Assembly: GCA_947623455.1 (NCBI GenBank)
Contig: OX392529.1
Location: forward strand, 60,345,186-60,409,185
Source of the DNA: Mimachlamys varia
Taxonomy: Eukaryota; Mollusca; Bivalvia; Pectinida; Pectinidae
Length of the DNA stretch: 64,000 nt
Reading direction: 5' to 3'
Shown here piece by piece: positions 59,421 through 64,000 of the stretch. A program made the translations under genes and the position numbers. The notes beneath the pieces were generated by a model. That model was given only the letters and a program-made list of their open reading frames with translations. It was not told where the DNA came from and searched no databases. The stretch's first letter is position 1; each line of letters starts with the position of its first letter.

Positions 59421-59914
59421 GAACGGTTTCCTTTCACTTCGGTTCTTTTCTCTGCCCTTTTCATTGCCAACAAGAATGTAAATTTACCTTAAGCAAGTAT
59501 ATCGCTTAATCAATCGGCGCTTTTTACGCAAAGAAGAAAGTATTTATCATAACTTGATGATATCAAGAAGTTCAAAGAACAGTCTGTAGATTGTAAATAA
59601 TTCAATCAGACGTTTATTTCTATGGGAAACGGTCCTTCGGGTTTAATCACTTTATATCTGCAAAGTAATTTGAACAGGAACGGCTGTCTTTGTCTTGTTT
59701 CTATGGCACTGGTCAGGTTATATATACAATAGAACAACGAGATCATTGCAGCACCAAAACACAAGGAGTCGCCATAGTCAGTGTATAACACGCCAGAGAG
59801 AACAGGTAATTATTATCCGTTCTATCAGAGGCCAAATAATTAACACAGATATGCAATCAATCCTTTTACTTGATGATTGTGATGGATATTCATCATAGCT
59901 AGTATCACCGCACT
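59421..59914. other. Spacer, no gene seen
   Basis: Nothing recognised. Confidence 0.4.
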
Positions 59915-60422
59915 AACATCCCTGCTCTTCCAGCCTATGATATTTACATATCTCAGTTAATTCGTTCTTATGGGGTATTGCTCTAAATAACGGGATTTCG
60001 TGGTAAATGTCGGCGGCTGACAAACAAACTTACTACAAAGGGATTCGAGAGATGCAGGTTGAAAAGGACAAGTTTTATGGCCGCTATCTTGGTCTCATTT
60101 AGGGATATTTTGTATCGTTGTGTGATACGAAAGTGGACGTTTTTGAATATGTTCTTCAGTGTGCTTACTTGTTGTGATTGAGAATGATGACTCGGTTCTC
60201 ACTTTGAGGAACTGATGTTTACTTGGATGTAACCAAGATTTACATGGCGGATGTCGTCGATAAAGCAAAAGACGCTTACTTTTCCTGGTCTTATTCTCTT
60301 GTATTTTTGCGAGGGTCTCCATGTAAATCTTTCCATTATTTGTACTTTGCCTCTAGTTTAATCCATTTTGAGTTCTGATTTTGACTTTAATGACGCTTCT
60401 GTATTCTCTGATTTTTTTTATC
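59915..60422 (+). pseudogene. RT-element copy J, C-terminal part and full 3' tail
   Basis: ACATCCCTGCTCTTCCAGCC, then AAACAAACTTACTACAAAGG, GGATTCGAGAGATGCAGGTT, TTTTATGGCCGCTATCTTGG, GTGCTTACTTGTTGTGATTG, the conserved block with a small deletion (GACGCTTACTTTTCCTGG), and the tail to TCTGTATTCTCTGATTTTTT. Stops and frameshifts throughout; no palm. Confidence 0.85.
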
Positions 60423-61142
60423 ACACTCATGTTGTGGTGAATACGTATTCAATTTTATGCATGTTCATCAATCAAATATCTATCCTTTCTTATCTTCAAA
60501 ATTGCACTGAACCCCGTTAAAATAAGACAATTACTTTGATAAAATAGTATCGTAGTTCTATATTTCGACAAGTGTTGTAGGTTGAATGTATGCGTGAATG
60601 GACCACTTAATGTAAAGCTATTCCTGTTATGGTTATGTCAATGTTTAACAATGTTTAAATTCATGACAATTTGCTTTTTTGTATTAAACGTATTTTTCGT
60701 TATATATTTGTGACAAATGGGTAAGATGTTCGAAAATGAGGGGGGGGGGGGGCGCAGTTAAGAGGCAATACTAAGTTTCATATATGGATGTTTTGTAACA
60801 TCTAAATGTTTACGCAAGTCATTATGTATTGTATTGGAGTCTTTTGTAATGTTACATAACTCAAAATTGACTTCTCTCTCATTAGTCTCTGTAGCAATGG
60901 GGTTCTGTGTGAACCGTAACCTTTTACAAACTATTAAATCCAAGTAATAAACTATCCAGAATAGTTGCAATGATTTTCCAGAATTCATAGGGAAATATTT
61001 GTTTTTTTTTTTTTTAGATAACGGCTGCAATTTTATGGCTTTAGCTAATAATTTTTCAAACACGTATTTCTGAAGAATTATATATTTTTTTTAAGCACAT
61101 TTTTTTCTAAAGTGTAAAAGTAGTATTTTTGTACTAAATTCG
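60423..61142. other. AT-rich spacer, no gene seen
   Basis: Includes a poly(G) run at 60740-60752. The 101-codon minus frame (60758-61063) has no recognised motif. Confidence 0.35.
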
Positions 61143-61325
61143 TATTGTCGTCGATGAAGCAGAAGACGCTTACTCTTCCGGAACACCTGGTCTTATTCTC
61201 TTGTGCTTTTACGAGAGTCTCCATGTACATCTTCCCTTTGTTCCTATTTTTGCCCCTAGTTTAATCGATTTTGAGTTCGGATTATGGTTTTGTTGACGCT
61301 TTGGTATTCTCTGATTTTTCCCCCA
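61143..61325 (+). mobile_element. RT-element 3' block and tail, best-conserved tail
   Basis: GTCGTCGATGAAGCAGAAGA, CGCTTACTCTTCCGGAACAC, then TTGCCCCTAGTTTAATCGAT, GAGTTCGGATTATGGTTTTG and TTTGGTATTCTCTGATTTTT. Least mutated tail in the window and a good reference for the others. Confidence 0.88.
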
Positions 61326-61769
61326 ACGTTTTGGAATACAAATCTTTAAATCTGTTCCTGGTGTTGACTGGTGTCTTATAACTATAGCAAACAAAACTCA
61401 GTAATGAAGATAACTTGAAAAGGTTAAGAAGCATAATGTGTATATCAAAGTTAAAATGAAGTGAAAAGAAAGTTTTAAAGGAGCTCAATACTTATTTTAA
61501 ACATTGATTGATTATTCGTAAAGTTATTGTGGTCATTAGAAATATTTGGTTACAAACTCTTTATTCATAGAGACATTTTGAGATTTTCTAATGATGTTTA
61601 ATTATGTAACCCTTTACTGTTTGTTATTTTGGGTAGTGGTACTTTTGAGCTTGCATATCGTTGTCTCACCTAAAACAGCTTTAGACTTTCCAGTACGAAC
61701 ACGTGATCCTTGATATACCACCGACGCCAATTGGTATAGATGGCATCATAAGAGCAATGTTACTTATTG
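61326..61769. other. Spacer, no gene seen
   Basis: Nothing recognised. Confidence 0.35.
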
Positions 61770-61945
61770 GTTTAACAGCACCATGTAGTTGATTGTTGGG
61801 TTGATTGGTTATTTGTGCTTTAGCCAAGGTCATTGAGGAAGTGCTATATACGTTTTGGTTGTGGATTTCCAGGAGAAAAATCACCAACCTGCGGTTACGA
61901 CTGCCACAAATAGGCCTCGAACCCACGACCAACAGATGGAGGGGT
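61770..61945 (-). mobile_element. SINE remnant
   Basis: The reverse complement has GGTCGTGGGTTCGAGGCCTA (box B-like), TGGCAGTCGTAACCGCAGGT, GGTGATTTTTCTCCTGGAAA, and CCTCAATGACCTTGGCT: the head-to-tail order of bivalve tRNA-SINEs with an altered core. It borders the 63-bp repeat. Confidence 0.72.
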
Positions 61946-62218
61946 AGTGTTGACATAATGTCAGACACCCTTCACCACATTGCCATCGCCAACGGGTGGT
62001 AGAGGGGTAGTGTTAACAGAATGTCAGACACCCTTCACCACATTGCCATCGCCAACGGGTGGTGGAGGGGTAGTGTTAACAGAATGTCAGACACCCTTCA
62101 CCACATTGCCATCGCCAACGGGTGGTGGAGGGGTAGTGTTAACAGAATGTCAGACACCCTTCACCACATTGCCATCGCCACCCGATGGTGGAGAGCTAGT
62201 GTTAACAGAATGTCAGTC
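61930..62218. repeat. 63-bp tandem repeat, about 4.5 copies
   Basis: Words GGGGTAGTGTTAACAGAATG, TCAGACACCCTTCACCACAT and TGCCATCGCCAACGGGTGG. Length is a multiple of three, so several plus-strand frames are open. The first copy overlaps the edge of the SINE remnant, so the repeat may have grown from the SINE boundary. Confidence 0.93.
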
Positions 62219-62699
62219 ACTTTGACCACATGGCCAGCGCAGTAGTAAGGTTCTCACTTGCTATCTTTAAAAGAATCCCAAGTTGTTTGATATTAATGAC
62301 ATTCACTTTGTTTTCCGTATTTGGATAACTGTGTGTGCTTCCCGATTTATCTTACACATTGCATTGTTGAACATTTATCACGGTTTGAATGAAAAGATGA
62401 TACTGGTTCCACAATATAACATATTTTTAATTCTGTTATACATTCTCTCTTCTGCATCAGGTTTTATTTCTGAGCTTTAGTGTCAATATAGCAGTATAGT
62501 CACAGTAGGGTCATCCATAGCTATAAAGATCTTTACTTAAAGAGGCAAACAAAAAGTGCCACTACAATGGAACCAATCATTGCTCCTATTGCTAATGTTT
62601 CGTACTGATCTTGATATTTGTGTAAACAATTGTCATGTAAATATATTTTTTGAGGAGTAAGAAGATTGCACTTGTTAAGTGTTTAAAACGTTCGACCGT
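62219..62699. other. Spacer, no gene seen
   Basis: Nothing recognised. Confidence 0.4.
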
Positions 62700-62870
62700 G
62701 TTCAACCACTAGACCTCTAACACTGGGGTGCGCAATCTAAACCTATGACGGACAGTGCCTAGGAACTGCCTGGAGGTTGATGGTTTTCTCTGCGCGCTCC
62801 CGCTTTCCCACATCACTAAAACGTGCCACGCCATTAAATAGCCCTAGTTGTTAGTGGAATGGAAATACTC
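62700..62870 (+). mobile_element. Degraded tRNA-SINE
   Basis: A worn box B region (GGGGTGCGCAATCTAAACCT), then GGTTGATGGTTTTCTCTGCG, GCTCCCGCTTTCCCACATCA, AAACGTGCCACGCCATTAAA and TTGTTAGTGGAATGGAAAT. These align in order with the core and tail I recall for bivalve SINEs. Confidence 0.65.
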
Positions 62871-63529
62871 CGTCTATCGATATGTTTTTGTGTTGAGTAA
62901 ATTTATCAATACAATGATACAGCGAACGCTCACTATCGAGTAGGTTTATTAACATCGTTTGTCATGTACTAATTGTTAATTATTACAGCCGGGCTTGTCA
63001 CATCGACCCGGCATTTACTCTGGTAGATACCAGTATGGAAATCAATACCCCTGACACCAGGTCTAATATGTACTCTAGATTTATTAATAACAGATTGGCA
63101 TTGTTGTTTCTATACAAACAGAAAAAACCCTTTTTTTAAAGCGTAAGCATTTTAATTCAGGTGAAGGAAAAAGGGTAAATAAAAGGAAAAAATAAAAATA
63201 AATACAAAATAATAATAATATAATAAGGATAATTGGGATAACTTTTCATTTGGGTTAAAGTAAACATAATATCAAAATTACATACTAATTTGACAAAAAT
63301 CTGAATTACAGAGTACCAATAACAAGGAGCAGTATTTCTCGGCACTTTAGCAGAATTAAAGGAATTACGAATTTCCAACAAGACGTTTATATAACCAACC
63401 AAAGAAACAATATACGCCCTTCATTACACTGTAGTAAAAAAGAAGATTTATGTAAAATAAAATTATGTAAAATATTTCCGTTAGGATGGCAACAGATGCA
63501 AAAAGGGAAAGGAAACCGAATCGTGATCT
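62871..63529. other. AT-rich spacer, no gene seen
   Basis: Nothing recognised; A-rich run near 63165-63230. Confidence 0.4.
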
Positions 63530-63620
63530 AAACCAAAATATGAATAAAAAAAATATTTAAGCGTAGACCCTTGTAAAAGTTGAAGAGTAAGAGTCCCCTG
63601 CTTAGTCCACGACATTGGTC
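63530..63620 (-). mobile_element. RT-element 3' block fragment
   Basis: The reverse complement of 63530-63620 reads CAATGTCGTGGACTAAGCAG, GACTCTTACTCTTCAACTTT and ACAAGGGTCTACGCTTAAAT, a diverged conserved block and tail. Confidence 0.72.
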
Positions 63621-64000
63621 TTGTGTTCGTCACTTCAGCACACACTACTTAACTCTGTTCCATATTTCACAAGTTATTTATTCCAATTTTTGTTTGCATG
63701 TTATTCACGTAGAAATATATGTGTGATATAAGTACAAAAATAATTAAGAAATTATCATAAAAATTGTTAGTACGATGTTAACCGGTGATAAGTGTTAAAA
63801 TGTTTCTTGGGAGTTGATAATAAAGATAGAACGAATGACAAAAAGAAGGAGGACTCTTTCAAACGTTATAGTAAACGGATAGAATGATTTTGCTTCCTAG
63901 TGTTTTATCTCAACAATCAATCCACTCGGAGCAATATTCAGGATTCACATAGCAGACATGAAAATCGGCTCTTTACGGCTTGATAATGCGGAACATGCCT
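63621..64000. other. AT-rich end of window, no gene seen
   Basis: Nothing recognised. Confidence 0.4.

Noticed and set aside
60758..61063. 101-codon minus frame as a gene
   Set aside because: AT-rich, no motif, and contains a run of lysines encoded by a T tract.

Overview
This is AT-rich eukaryotic DNA with no intact protein-coding gene that I can recognise. The best guess for the source is a marine bivalve mollusc (scallop- or oyster-like). That guess rests on dispersed repeats I know from bivalve genomes: tRNA-derived SINEs with the 'TTTCTCCTGGTACTCYGGTT'-type core, a repeat carrying 'TTTACGTCCTATTAACAG', repeats full of 'GACCTTGACC', GGCCCC-rich boxes, and elements ended by GTCACCTGAG/CTCAGGTGAC. 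The species is not determined. All open frames are short, and the longest (273 and 183 codons) are by-products of tandem repeats.

Two kinds of sequence dominate. First, about 18 separate minisatellite arrays with unrelated unit sequences (units of 17, 19, 28, 29, 30/31, 32, 36, 38, 42, 45, 46, 47, 47, 51, 59, 63, 71 and about 71 bp) cover roughly 19 kb, close to 30% of the window. The largest lie at 7227-9976 and 41053-45645. Several have higher-order structure: 225 bp in the 45-bp array, 1068 bp in the 30-bp array, 1450/1566 bp in the 29-bp array and 295 bp in the 59-bp array.

Second, the window is a graveyard of retroelements. One family of reverse-transcriptase element, probably Penelope-like or a related non-LTR class (motifs GIPMGTN, YIDDVLS, LYDKRD and an N-terminal VVPADKA-like block), is present as about 20 broken pieces on both strands. 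All end in, or contain parts of, one conserved 3' block. A Ty3/gypsy RT remnant (about 4130-4625, minus) and a LINE RT remnant (16313-17032, minus) are also present.

Non-autonomous DNA elements can be delimited precisely. A 522-bp hAT-like foldback MITE (24085-24606) has an 8-bp duplication, and its empty site survives at 39.3 kb. An 839-bp foldback (24982-25820) with a 10-bp near-perfect duplication is inserted in an RT-element tail and itself carries a SINE. A 1130-bp foldback (27671-28800) is flanked by TTAA and carries TATA-like promoters in its terminal repeats. At 57990-58857 four long hairpins follow one another.

Layout: 1-610 and 1490-2595 minisatellites; 3.7-6.0 kb small array, gypsy and RT-element remnants; 7.2-10 kb large array; 10.7-13 kb old duplication and dispersed repeats; 14-15.3 kb array; 15.5-17.7 kb three RT remnants; 20.4-23 kb two arrays; 23.2-28.8 kb nested DNA elements; 29.4-34.9 kb dispersed repeats, RT pieces and an array; 35.1-39.1 kb three arrays and a dispersed element; 39.2-40.5 kb RT-element 5' coding part; 41-45.6 kb largest array; 47-51 kb inverted cluster of RT pieces; 51.6-57.3 kb SINE and four arrays; 58-58.9 kb hairpins; 59-63.6 kb RT-element tails and two SINEs. 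The genes here do not work together; the window reads as intergenic or intronic repeat-rich DNA.
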